Assembly: GCA_020697635.1 (NCBI GenBank)
Contig: JAEHCT010000091.1
Span: 1-5,969 of the forward strand
Direction: 5' to 3'
Length of the DNA stretch: 5,969 nt
DNA from: Candidatus Bathyarchaeota archaeon
GTDB taxonomy: Archaea; Thermoproteota; Bathyarchaeia; TCS64
This document shows, piece after piece, positions 1 through 5,969 of this stretch (the stretch's first letter is position 1; every line of letters begins with the position of its first letter). The position numbers were made by a program, and so were the translations under genes. The notes beneath the pieces are model-generated. The model made no database searches. It saw only the letters and a list, made by a program, of their open reading frames with translations, and was not told the DNA's origin.

Positions 1-207
1 CCCAAGAGGCTCATGCTGCTGGACCACCTCATAGAGGGCCACGCATCCTCCATAAACGAGCTCGCCGCCGCAATCGATAGAGACGTTAAGAACGTGTACA
101 ACGACCTCAAGACCCTGGAGTCCCTGGGTCTCATCAGCCTGGTCAGGATGGGGAGGAGACTGGTCCCAGAGCTCTTGGTGTATGAGATAACCATCCTCCT
201 CGGCTGA
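1..207 (+). CDS. Winged-helix transcriptional regulator, HVO_A0114-like (3' end only)
   Basis: The reading frame is open to the left edge, so only the last 68 residues are present. They form a compact winged helix-turn-helix: SSINELAAAI (about residues 16-25) fits the positioning helix, and DVKNVYNDLKTLESLGLI (28-45) fits the recognition helix that leads into the wing. The closing stretch, RRLVPELLVYEITILLG, resembles the end of archaeal HVO_A0114-type proteins, where a basic wing is followed by a 'vPyDeI' segment. Family members are thought to be DNA-binding regulators and are often small (about 100-130 aa), so roughly half may lie outside the window. The gene ends 41 nt before the amidohydrolase start and is on the same strand, but the downstream gene appears to have its own promoter. 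A role in regulating that gene is possible and not shown. A generic MarR/ArsR-like wHTH is the alternative call. Confidence 0.72.
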   Translation, partial: PKRLMLLDHLIEGHASSINELAAAIDRDVKNVYNDLKTLESLGLISLVRMGRRLVPELLVYEITILLG

Positions 208-213
208 ATACTG

Positions 214-219
214 TTATAT
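214..219 (+). promoter_or_regulatory. Archaeal TATA-like box for the amidohydrolase gene
   Basis: TTATAT lies in the 41-nt gap after the regulator stop codon. Its centre is about 32 nt upstream of the ATG at 249, so transcription would start near 241-246 and leave a leader of only a few nucleotides. GTGAT at 240-244, which matches part of the archaeal Shine-Dalgarno GGTGAT, is 4 nt before the ATG and may or may not be in the transcript. The box position also argues against the in-frame TTG at 231 as the start, since it would fall before the predicted transcription start. Confidence 0.5.
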
Positions 220-248
220 CGCCGGGACGATTGTATCGTGTGATAAAA

Positions 249-1883
249 ATGTCTGCTAACCCATGCGAGGCAGACCTGGTTCTGCTCAACGGCAAGGTTC
301 TCACCGTGGACGAAGAGTTCACCGTCGCCGAGGCGGTGGCCGTCAAGGACGGCAGGGTCATGGCAGTCGGTTCTTCAGAGGAGATCGAGAAGCTGAAGGG
401 ACGCCCCACAGAGGTCATAGACCTCGAAGGGAAGACAGTGATGCCAGGGCTCTACGACAGCCACATACACGTCGTAGGCACAGGTACGGCACTGCAGATG
501 ATAAACTGCAGGACCCCGCCCATGATGAGCATAGAGGACATGAAGAAGGCCGTCGCCGAGAAGGCGGGGGACGCGAAGCCCGGGGAGTGGATACTGGGCA
601 GGGGCTGGGACCAGGCCAAGCTGGCGGAGCACAGGAACCCGTCGAGGTGGGACCTGGACGAGACGTCTCCCGACAACCCCGTGGTCCTCACCAGGACCTG
701 CGGCCATCTCCTCGTGGCCAACAGCGCCGCGCTGGAGATCGGGGGAATAACCAAGGACACCCCTGACCCCCTCGGCGGGAAGATAGTGCGTAACCTGGAA
801 GGCGAGCCCACGGGCATGCTGGAGGAGGGCCCCGCCATGAACCTCGTGAGGAGGCACATCCCCGAGACCGGGATACCCGAGACCATGGACGCCATAAGGG
901 CCGCGTTCAAGGCGCTCAACATGGTCGGCATCACCAGCGTAATAGACCCGGGGAACACCGAGGACGAGATGGTGGCCTACCAGCTCCTCAGGGAGGCGGG
1001 GGAGCTCACCGTACGGACCAACATGATGCTCCGCGGCGTACAGCAGGGAGACACCATCGACGAGAGCGTGAGGCGGGTCGAGAGCTTCCCCATGATCACG
1101 GGGATGGGCGACGACCTCCTCAGGTTCCAGGGGTTGAAGCTGTTCATCGACGGCGGCATAGGCGGGAGAACCGCGCTGCTCAGGGAGCACTACGAAGGCG
1201 ACCAGGACGACTACGGGCTTCTTACTCTCCCCGTGGAGCATCTCCAGATGCTCGTGGACGCAGCCAACAGGCGAGGCATGCTCGCCGGCATCCACTGCGC
1301 CGGAGGCAAAGCCATGGACATAGTGCTGGAGGCGTACAGGAAGACCGACGAGGTCAAGCCCATAAAGGGCCGCCGGTTCTACCTCATCCACGCCTACCAG
1401 CCCACCGACGAAAACTTCGAGACGTGCCGCATACTAGGCGTCCAGGTGGCGAGCCAGCCCAGCTTCCTCTACTACCTGGGGGACAGCTACCACGAGAACG
1501 TAGGGGACACGCGCAGCAAGTGGCTCAAGCCCCACAGGGCGTGGATAGACCAAGGCATAATGATGGCAGCAGGCACCGACAGCCCGGTGACGCCGTACAC
1601 GCCATTCCCGAGCCTATGGGCAAGCATCGCTAGGCGCACCGAAGTGAAGGGCACCCAGATGGGCACCGAGCAGTGCGTCACACGCGAGGAAGCAATACGG
1701 ATGTACACCATAAACGGAGCCTACCTGACCTTCGAGGAAGGCGCCAAGGGAAGCCTAGAGCCGGGGAAGCATGCCGACATGGTCATCCTAGACAGGAACA
1801 TAATGACGTGCCCAGTTGACGACATCCGGGACACAGAGGTGCTCCGCACGTTCCTAGGCGGGAAGACCGTCTACAAAGCCTAA
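249..1883 (+). CDS. YtcJ-type metal-dependent amidohydrolase (Amidohydro_3 family)
   Basis: A complete 544-residue cytoplasmic protein, typical length for the YtcJ/AepA-like branch of the amidohydrolase superfamily, which hydrolyses C-N bonds in amides, formamides or cyclic ureas. Numbering is from ATG 249. The N-terminal beta-sandwich half (LVLLNGKVLTVDEEF, about 10-24) leads to PGLYDSHIH with the metal-binding HxH at H72/H74. Family landmarks follow: GRGWD (117-121), CGHLLVANSAAL (151-162), EPTGMLEE (186-193), KLFIDGGIGGRTALL (297-311, with the conserved lysine K297), GIHCAGG (347-353, H349), LIHAYQ (379-384, H381), QPSFLY (403-408), AGTDSPVTPYTPF (441-453, catalytic-type D444) and LEPGKHADMVILD at the C-terminus. 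One deviation: after H349 the usual G-D-A/R reads G-G-K. No signal peptide is visible. A TTG 18 nt upstream is in frame, but ATG 249 fits the promoter better. The substrate cannot be read from the sequence; the nearby transporters give only weak hints. Confidence 0.93.
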   Translation: MSANPCEADLVLLNGKVLTVDEEFTVAEAVAVKDGRVMAVGSSEEIEKLKGRPTEVIDLEGKTVMPGLYDSHIHVVGTGTALQMINCRTPPMMSIEDMKKAVAEKAGDAKPGEWILGRGWDQAKLAEHRNPSRWDLDETSPDNPVVLTRTCGHLLVANSAALEIGGITKDTPDPLGGKIVRNLEGEPTGMLEEGPAMNLVRRHIPETGIPETMDAIRAAFKALNMVGITSVIDPGNTEDEMVAYQLLREAGELTVRTNMMLRGVQQGDTIDESVRRVESFPMITGMGDDLLRFQGLKLFIDGGIGGRTALLREHYEGDQDDYGLLTLPVEHLQMLVDAANRRGMLAGIHCAGGKAMDIVLEAYRKTDEVKPIKGRRFYLIHAYQPTDENFETCRILGVQVASQPSFLYYLGDSYHENVGDTRSKWLKPHRAWIDQGIMMAAGTDSPVTPYTPFPSLWASIARRTEVKGTQMGTEQCVTREEAIRMYTINGAYLTFEEGAKGSLEPGKHADMVILDRNIMTCPVDDIRDTEVLRTFLGGKTVYKA

Positions 1884-1911
1884 CTTTTCTAAAATTTGAG
1901 TATAGACCCCG
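1884..1911. terminator. Short AT-rich convergent junction, likely terminator for both strands
   Basis: The 28 nt between two convergent stop codons are much richer in A/T than their surroundings. The plus strand has CTTTTCT directly after the amidohydrolase stop. The minus strand reads CAAATTTTAG after the stop of the nuclease-like gene. Archaeal RNA polymerase terminates at short T-runs without needing a hairpin, and no hairpin is seen here. Confidence 0.45.
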
Positions 1912-2379
1912 TTACCTGTGGTCGTAGGGGTCGTCATGTGTCGTTATGGGGTAGATCTTGAGCCAGCCGTCCACGACGCCGTAGCCGCGGAGGCCGTCGT
2001 ACTCGATGTCGTCGCCCTCCAGTATCCCCAGCGCCTTGTCCTCTATGCCGTGGGGCACGTATATGAATAGCTTCTTGACTCGGCGGCCCACGCTGGCGCT
2101 GTCGCTGAGGAACCGCCAGAGCCTGGCTCGTGCCTCGTTGACTTCCTCGGCCCGCTCCACAATGCCCAGCTCCTGGACGCCGCCGTCGCAGTTCAGTATG
2201 ACGACGCTGGGGTAGACCACCTCGCCCCATGGGCTCAGCAGCCCGAACCTTTTCGTCTCGTCGTTGACTATAGTATTGTAGCAGTTGGGCCAGCTGGTCT
2301 CCGGCTGGTCCACGAAGGGGAACCTGGTCGCCGCGATGATCCTTGTGATCCTGTTCCTCTGTACCTCTGGGTCCACCAT
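1912..2379 (-). CDS. Uncharacterised protein, possibly PD-(D/E)XK nuclease-like
   Basis: A 155-residue soluble protein, second gene of a two-gene operon. I do not firmly recognise it. The centre, VVYPSVVILNCDGGVQELGIVE (about residues 54-75), followed by a helix with NEARARLWRFL (81-91) and then a strand KLFIYVPHG (103-111), recalls a group of uncharacterised proteins in which a 'YPDIVV...GEVETE..V' core, an arginine/tryptophan helix and 'FYLYVPEG' occur in this order and which look like restriction-endonuclease-fold proteins. If so, the aspartate of the PD position is serine here (S58), and the acidic residues left are E70 and E75, so catalysis may be altered or lost. The C-terminus is acidic and aromatic (HDDPYDHR). 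The start lies 1 nt after the HD gene's stop, so the two are probably translated together. Start choice: the ATG at 2379 has a purine-rich GGGATGAG 8 nt upstream; the next codon, GTG, is an alternative. Confidence 0.7.
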   Translation of the reverse strand: MVDPEVQRNRITRIIAATRFPFVDQPETSWPNCYNTIVNDETKRFGLLSPWGEVVYPSVVILNCDGGVQELGIVERAEEVNEARARLWRFLSDSASVGRRVKKLFIYVPHGIEDKALGILEGDDIEYDGLRGYGVVDGWLKIYPITTHDDPYDHR

Positions 2380-2380
2380 T

Positions 2381-2932
2381 CTAGCTCATCCCTATCTCGT
2401 CTGCGACGCCCTGCATGGCCTTGACGGCTATCTGCGCGAATTCGCTGAAAGGCAGTCCTATCTCCTCGCACCTCATGATGTTCTCGCGGTTCACCTGGCG
2501 TGCGAAGGATTTGTCCTTCATCCGTTTCTTGATGCTCTTCGCCTTCATCCCGTCAAGCTTGGTAGGCCGCACCAGTGCGTTTGCCACTATCATCCCCGAG
2601 ATGCCGTCGGCGGCCAGGAGCGATATGTCGAACCTCGTCTCAGGTTCATGCCCTGTCAGTGGGTTGTGGCGCCTGACGGCGTTCACGGCTTCCTCGGGCA
2701 GGAGGTCCTGCACCATGTCGGCTGAAACGGCGCCGTGCCTGCTGAAGTCGTCGCCGAAGGCCTCGTAGTCCACGTCGTGGAGTATGCCCACCGCCTCCCA
2801 TAGGTCCTGGTCCTCGCCGAACCGCTCGGCCATGCCCCTCATAATGGCGCCCACGGCTATCATGTGGTTCACGAGGTTCCTGTTCTTCACGTTACGCTTA
2901 ACGAGGTCGATGCATTCTTCCCGGGTGATCAT
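2381..2932 (-). CDS. HD-superfamily predicted hydrolase
   Basis: A 183-residue cytoplasmic protein with a complete metal-binding HD signature: H23, the H52-D53 doublet in GILHDVDYEAFGDDFSRHG (49-67), H66, H89 in VRRHNPLTGH, and D109 in LLAADGISG. The length and spacing match the small stand-alone predicted hydrolases of the COG2316 type, whose substrates are generally unknown; HD proteins as a class hydrolyse phosphate esters or nucleotides. A basic stretch follows (about 129-147: MKAKSIKKRMKDKSFAR), then a helical tail ending in EFAQIAVKAMQGVADEIG. It is the first gene of an operon with the nuclease-like protein. The ATG at 2932 has no Shine-Dalgarno, but a TATA-like CTTAAA is centred about 27 nt upstream, which fits a leaderless transcript and supports this start. 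The product family is secure; the physiological reaction is not known. Confidence 0.88.
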   Translation of the reverse strand: MITREECIDLVKRNVKNRNLVNHMIAVGAIMRGMAERFGEDQDLWEAVGILHDVDYEAFGDDFSRHGAVSADMVQDLLPEEAVNAVRRHNPLTGHEPETRFDISLLAADGISGMIVANALVRPTKLDGMKAKSIKKRMKDKSFARQVNRENIMRCEEIGLPFSEFAQIAVKAMQGVADEIGMS

Positions 2933-2956
2933 GGCTATAGGAGCGGTGCGGCGTTG

Positions 2957-2962
2957 TTTAAG
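2957..2962 (-). promoter_or_regulatory. TATA-like box in the divergent HD/MFS promoter region
   Basis: The minus strand reads GCTTAAAC here, with its core centred about 27 nt upstream of the HD-gene ATG, the spacing expected for an archaeal leaderless promoter. Read on the plus strand the same bases give GTTTAAGC, which would place a plus-strand start near 2985. One near-symmetrical element might therefore serve both directions. A separate plus-strand candidate for the MFS gene is TGATAT at 2971-2976. Confidence 0.42.
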
Positions 2963-3005
2963 CGTTAGGTTGATATGGGATCGCGATGGCTATGGTAGTC
3001 ATTCG

Positions 3006-4205
3006 GTGAAACCGTTGGACGATCCGCAGGCAGACAGTCAGACGAGGCTTCTCAGCTACAGCCTCATAGTGATGATGCTGACCCACACAATGACCCACAG
3101 CTTCCAGAACATCCACACGGCTCTGTTCCCGGTGCTGCGGGAGGAGTTCATGCTCACCAATCAGCAGATAGGCATCATAGCGTCGATACCCAACCTCTGC
3201 CAGGCGCTCCTCACCATACCCGCGGGGCTTCTAAGCGACAGGGTCGGCAGCAAGAAGATGCTCTTACTGGCCATGGGTGTGGCCTGCGTCGGCGCCTTGA
3301 CCGCGAGTGCCACCAACAGCCCGACGATGCTCATAGTCGCCGTGAGCCTCCTCTACCTAAACACCACCGTCTACCACCCCGCGGGCTACAGCTTCGTCTC
3401 CAGGAGCTTCAAGCCCAAGGACAGGAGCAAGGCCCTCGGTATACAGGGGGCCGGCGGCACCCTCGGGATGGCCATAGGCCCCATAAGCCTCGCCGTACTC
3501 ATCTACCTGGGGTTCCAGTGGAGGCAGGTCTACCTGTTCTGGTTCTTCCCTCTACTCCTGGGTATCGCCATGATACTGAGGATAAGAGAGGAACCGACAG
3601 AGGACGTGGTGCTCAGCGACGCGGAGAAGACCGAGCAGGAGCCGGCCAGCAGCCTGCTCACGACGAGCCTCGTTTTCTTCATGGTGTTCAGCGGCGCCAG
3701 GATGATAGCGTCCGGCATGACCAACAGCTTCCTCAACGTGTACCTCGTTGAGACCAAGGGCTGGGAGTTCGGGTACGCGAGCCTGATACTGGGCGGTAGC
3801 TACATCATGGGGATAGTCGCGGCCCCGATCGGCGGGTTCCTCGCCGCCAAGTACGGCGACAAGAGGTGGACCATGACCGTGCTCGCGGCGAGCTACGCGT
3901 GCTACATACTCGCCTTCATCGTGGGAGGCGTCCTGCCCTTCACCCTACTGTACCTGGGCCACGGATTCTTCAACTTCCTAGGCATGGCGTCCAACAGCAG
4001 CATCATGGCGAAGCTTTCGCCCGGTAGGCAGAGGGGCCTCGGGTTCGCGCTGTATTTCCTGCCTGGCAGCGTCATGGGCGCCATCGCCCCGATGATGGCG
4101 GCGTTCATCGCTGACAGCCTAGGGATGTACACCATATTCATGGTCAGCTTCGCAGCCTACTTGGCTTCTATACTGGTGCTGATGTTCGGCGTCAAAGTCG
4201 ATTAG
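3006..4205 (+). CDS. MFS transporter, Fsr (fosmidomycin-resistance)-like
   Basis: A 399-residue membrane protein from the GTG start, the usual size for a 12-helix major facilitator. The hydrophobic segments split into two six-helix halves around a charged loop at about residues 193-217 (RIREEPTEDVVLSDAEKTEQ). Motif A is clear after helix 2 (GLLSDRVGSKK, 74-84), with a weaker copy in the second half (GGFLAAKYGDKRW, 276-288). The helix 4 motif VYHPAGYSFVSR (122-133), together with the histidine-rich first helix, points to the Fsr-like branch, proton-coupled exporters of drugs or small metabolites. The substrate cannot be told from sequence. The frame stays open far upstream, but that stretch lies antisense to the HD gene and is not coding; GTG 3006 is the first start giving a normal short MFS N-terminus. 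TTG 2970 is a possible longer alternative. No Shine-Dalgarno is seen. It ends 50 nt from the convergent DASS transporter. Confidence 0.9.
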   Translation: MKPLDDPQADSQTRLLSYSLIVMMLTHTMTHSFQNIHTALFPVLREEFMLTNQQIGIIASIPNLCQALLTIPAGLLSDRVGSKKMLLLAMGVACVGALTASATNSPTMLIVAVSLLYLNTTVYHPAGYSFVSRSFKPKDRSKALGIQGAGGTLGMAIGPISLAVLIYLGFQWRQVYLFWFFPLLLGIAMILRIREEPTEDVVLSDAEKTEQEPASSLLTTSLVFFMVFSGARMIASGMTNSFLNVYLVETKGWEFGYASLILGGSYIMGIVAAPIGGFLAAKYGDKRWTMTVLAASYACYILAFIVGGVLPFTLLYLGHGFFNFLGMASNSSIMAKLSPGRQRGLGFALYFLPGSVMGAIAPMMAAFIADSLGMYTIFMVSFAAYLASILVLMFGVKVD

Positions 4206-4245
4206 CCGACAAACCCAGTTTACGGCGGCTGGCGCTCTGGGCCAG

Positions 4246-4250
4246 AAAAA
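4246..4250 (-). terminator. T-run terminator after the DASS transporter
   Basis: On the minus strand five consecutive T's occur 5 nt past the transporter stop codon, a typical archaeal termination signal. Just beyond, CTGGC (4229-4233) and GCCAG (4241-4245) can pair across a 7-nt loop; since the stem follows the T-run in the direction of transcription, it is probably not needed for this terminator. No comparable T-run follows the MFS gene on the plus strand. Confidence 0.45.
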
Positions 4251-4255
4251 CGGCT

Positions 4256-5638
4256 CTACACTAGGTAGGGCCAGACCAGGTACGCCATGAGTATGGTGAG
4301 CAGTGCCCCAGTGATGTCCAGCAGGACGCCCGCCTTGATCATCTCAGGCATGGACACCTTTCCCGTGCTGTAGGCTATGGCGTTGGGCGGCGTCCCCACC
4401 GGGAGCATGAAGTCTAGGCTCGTGCTGATGCCGACTGCGACGGCGAGGATGACGGGGCTGAATCCGGTCTTCTGGCCGAGGCCTATGGCTATGGGGAGGA
4501 ATATGCCGGCGCTGGCGGTGTTGCTCGCCACGATGCTGATGCCCAGGCCCGCGACGGTCACCAGCGCTATGGTGACGAGGGGGGAGCCGCCTCCGGTGAA
4601 GTTGAGCAGCATGTCGCTTATGACGTTCACGAGGCCTGAGACGTCCAGGGCGTTGCCGAGGCTGAGGCCTCCGCCGATGAGCAGCAGGGTGTCCCACTTC
4701 CCTTGCTTTATGTCCTGCTCGTCCAGTAGGTCGAGGAAGTAGAGGAGCACAATCACTAGAGCTGCGACTATGGCGGAGCTGTAGCCGTGGCCGCCCCAGC
4801 CTATGAGGTTGGCAACGGGCTCCGGGAGCCTCCCGGTGAGCCACGCGAGGACGGCGAACCCGAACACGTAGAGGGTGAGCCTCTGCCTCCGTGTGAGCTC
4901 GGTGCTCGCCCTCTCCAGGGGCGGTATTTCCTTGACGTCTGTTGGGAAGATGGCGAAGAGCACCACCCAGATGACGAGTATCTGTATGACGGCTATGGGG
5001 AACCCGTAGAACATCCAGCCGAGGAAGCTTATCTCGTAGCCCACGAGCTCCTTGAGGCTGGCCGCAGCCATGGCGCAGGTGGTGGTGCCCACCAGGGTGC
5101 TGAGGCCCCCCGCCGTGGACGAGTACGCGATGCCGAGTATCACGATCTTGCTGAAGTTGCCTTTTACATCTCTAACGCGTTCTGTGATTTTCAGCGCCAT
5201 GGTGATGAGGAGAGCCGTGGACGCGGTGTTGCTTATCCACATGCTCAGGAACCCGGCGGTGACCATGACTGCGAGGACCACGGTCCGGGCCCCCGCCTTG
5301 ACTCTGGAGACGATGAGGTACGCGAAGTACTCGTCTAGGTCGCACTTCTCGACCGCCACCGCCAGCATGAAGCCGCCCAGTAGCAGCATTACCACGGTGT
5401 CGAAGAACGGTGCCAGGGCTGCCCCGAATCCCTGCACCCCGAGGAACGCCTGGAGAAGAGGTATCAGTATGCTGGTGGCCGCCAGCGGCACGGCCTCAGT
5501 GGTCCAGAGTCCAGACGCGACGATGAGCACCACGAGGGCCGAGCGCTGACCCTCGGTGAGGGTCTCCGCCGTGGCGTTGTACGCGAACATGCTTAGTAGT
5601 ATCACGGCGGCGAGGACGACGACTCGTTTCCTGTTCAC
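4256..5638 (-). CDS. SLC13/DASS-family anion (dicarboxylate-type) transporter
   Basis: A 460-residue polytopic membrane protein, the typical length of the divalent anion:Na+ symporter family, which imports C4-dicarboxylates, citrate, sulfate or related anions, usually with sodium. The family's inverted repeat is plain: the first SNT motif in MWISNTAST (133-141) and the second in VASNTASAG (370-378). Other landmarks are TEAVPL (47-52), WDTLLLIGGGLSLGNAL (315-331) and GTPPNAIAYSTG (415-426). In the first half the position of the paired G-(T/S)-P-P-N loop reads GTTTC (184-188), an unusual loss of both prolines and the asparagine. The start codon is GTG, 11 nt after the stop of the 93-residue protein, with a weak Shine-Dalgarno-like GAGTGA in the gap, so the two form an operon. 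The family call is strong. Substrate and coupling ion are not readable, and the altered loop makes copying a dicarboxylate annotation risky. Confidence 0.92.
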   Translation of the reverse strand: MNRKRVVVLAAVILLSMFAYNATAETLTEGQRSALVVLIVASGLWTTEAVPLAATSILIPLLQAFLGVQGFGAALAPFFDTVVMLLLGGFMLAVAVEKCDLDEYFAYLIVSRVKAGARTVVLAVMVTAGFLSMWISNTASTALLITMALKITERVRDVKGNFSKIVILGIAYSSTAGGLSTLVGTTTCAMAAASLKELVGYEISFLGWMFYGFPIAVIQILVIWVVLFAIFPTDVKEIPPLERASTELTRRQRLTLYVFGFAVLAWLTGRLPEPVANLIGWGGHGYSSAIVAALVIVLLYFLDLLDEQDIKQGKWDTLLLIGGGLSLGNALDVSGLVNVISDMLLNFTGGGSPLVTIALVTVAGLGISIVASNTASAGIFLPIAIGLGQKTGFSPVILAVAVGISTSLDFMLPVGTPPNAIAYSTGKVSMPEMIKAGVLLDITGALLTILMAYLVWPYLV

Positions 5639-5649
5639 GCGTGGTCACT

Positions 5650-5931
5650 CTAGAGCTGCTTGAAGGAAATTATGTCCAGGTTCTCCTCGGACGCGAGCTG
5701 GTCGATGAGGTTCTTCATCTCGAAGATGTTCTCCAGCTCCACGGTGCCGTAGAGCACCGCCAGGCTCGGGTAGTTCTTCTCGGAGGCCACCAGGAACGGC
5801 GGCACGGCTATGGTGCTCGTGAAGTCAGCCAAGAACTTCTGCCGTTTGAGCTTGTCCGCGAACTTACGGAGCACGTCGTTTTCTATGATATCGCCGCGGA
5901 CGATCATCTCTATTGTCACGAGCTTGCTCAT
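5650..5931 (-). CDS. Small uncharacterised protein, predicted ferredoxin-like (ACT-like) fold
   Basis: A 93-residue soluble protein that I do not recognise. By eye its secondary structure runs beta-alpha-beta-beta-alpha-beta: strand KLVTIEMIVRG (3-13), helix ENDVLRKFADKLKRQ (17-31), strands FTSTIAVPPFLV (37-48) and SLAVLYGTVEL (56-66), helix NIFEMKNLIDQLASEE (68-83), strand LDIISFKQL (85-93). That order and length match a stand-alone ferredoxin-like domain, as in ACT or similar ligand-binding regulatory domains. There is no cysteine, no signal peptide and no membrane segment. It is the first gene of an operon with the DASS transporter, so a role tied to that transporter or its substrate is plausible. 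The ATG at 5931 lacks a good Shine-Dalgarno; a weak TATA-like TTTACTTT about 30 nt upstream (minus strand, near 5957-5964) would allow a nearly leaderless transcript. The coding call rests on frame, start-stop fit and protein-like composition. Confidence 0.75.
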   Translation of the reverse strand: MSKLVTIEMIVRGDIIENDVLRKFADKLKRQKFLADFTSTIAVPPFLVASEKNYPSLAVLYGTVELENIFEMKNLIDQLASEENLDIISFKQL

Positions 5932-5969
5932 CTTGCCCAGCCCTTTGAAATCCGTGAAAGTAAACGAGG

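Noticed and set aside
231..248. TTG at 231 as the amidohydrolase start
   Set aside because: It sits only about 12 nt past the TATA-like box, too close to be transcribed from it; the ATG at 249 fits the promoter and family N-terminus better.
375..1391. Long antisense open frame (338 codons, minus strand) across the amidohydrolase gene
   Set aside because: It lies wholly opposite a well-supported enzyme gene; its translation shows no recognisable motif and its length is explained by GC-rich codon bias.
2285..2725. Plus-strand open frame of 146 codons opposite the HD/nuclease-like operon
   Set aside because: It spans the junction of two convincing minus-strand genes and encodes no recognisable domain.
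2784..3005. Upstream extension of the MFS frame to an ATG at 2784
   Set aside because: The added residues are antisense to the HD-domain gene, contain no transporter features and would give an N-terminus far longer than MFS proteins have.
4229..4245. CTGGC/GCCAG hairpin as an intrinsic terminator for the MFS gene
   Set aside because: The stem is only 5 bp and is followed by A's, not T's, on the plus strand, so it does not fit a plus-strand terminator.
4787..5338. Plus-strand open frame of 183 codons opposite the DASS gene
   Set aside because: The translation is a glutamate/glycine/histidine-rich shadow of a membrane-protein gene with no hydrophobic core or motif.

Overview
The window looks archaeal, of moderately high GC. 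Arginine is written mostly AGG and isoleucine often ATA. Start codons are ATG or GTG. Two genes (the amidohydrolase and the HD protein) have TATA-like boxes about 27-32 nt upstream of their start codons, as expected for archaeal leaderless or nearly leaderless transcripts, and short T-runs follow some stop codons. The first, truncated gene resembles the HVO_A0114-type winged-helix regulators of archaea. I cannot place the organism below domain level from this sequence alone.

Layout, left to right: (1) the 3' end of a winged-helix DNA-binding protein (1-207, +); (2) a promoter and a complete YtcJ-type metal-dependent amidohydrolase (249-1883, +); (3) a convergent two-gene operon on the minus strand, made of an HD-domain hydrolase (2932-2381) followed 1 nt later by a small protein of uncertain family with a faint nuclease-like core (2379-1912); (4) a 73-nt divergent promoter region, then an MFS transporter resembling the Fsr/fosmidomycin-resistance branch (3006-4205, +); (5) a second convergent junction, then a minus-strand pair: a 93-residue protein with a predicted beta-alpha-beta-beta-alpha-beta order (5931-5650) and, 11 nt downstream, a SLC13/DASS-type dicarboxylate transporter (5638-4256).

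There is no gene-free stretch over 300 bases. Coding density is high and intergenic gaps are 1-73 nt. I saw no tRNA, rRNA, CRISPR array, insertion sequence or long repeat.

Taken together the window is a metabolic and transport neighbourhood: one broad-specificity amidohydrolase and two unrelated secondary transporters, none with a substrate that can be read from the sequence. No clear new system is visible. The most useful leads are the small ACT-like/ferredoxin-fold candidate paired with the DASS transporter, the lost proline motif in the first half of that transporter, the altered catalytic-looking positions in the nuclease-like protein, and a possible 7-codon leader ORF whose stop overlaps the MFS start.
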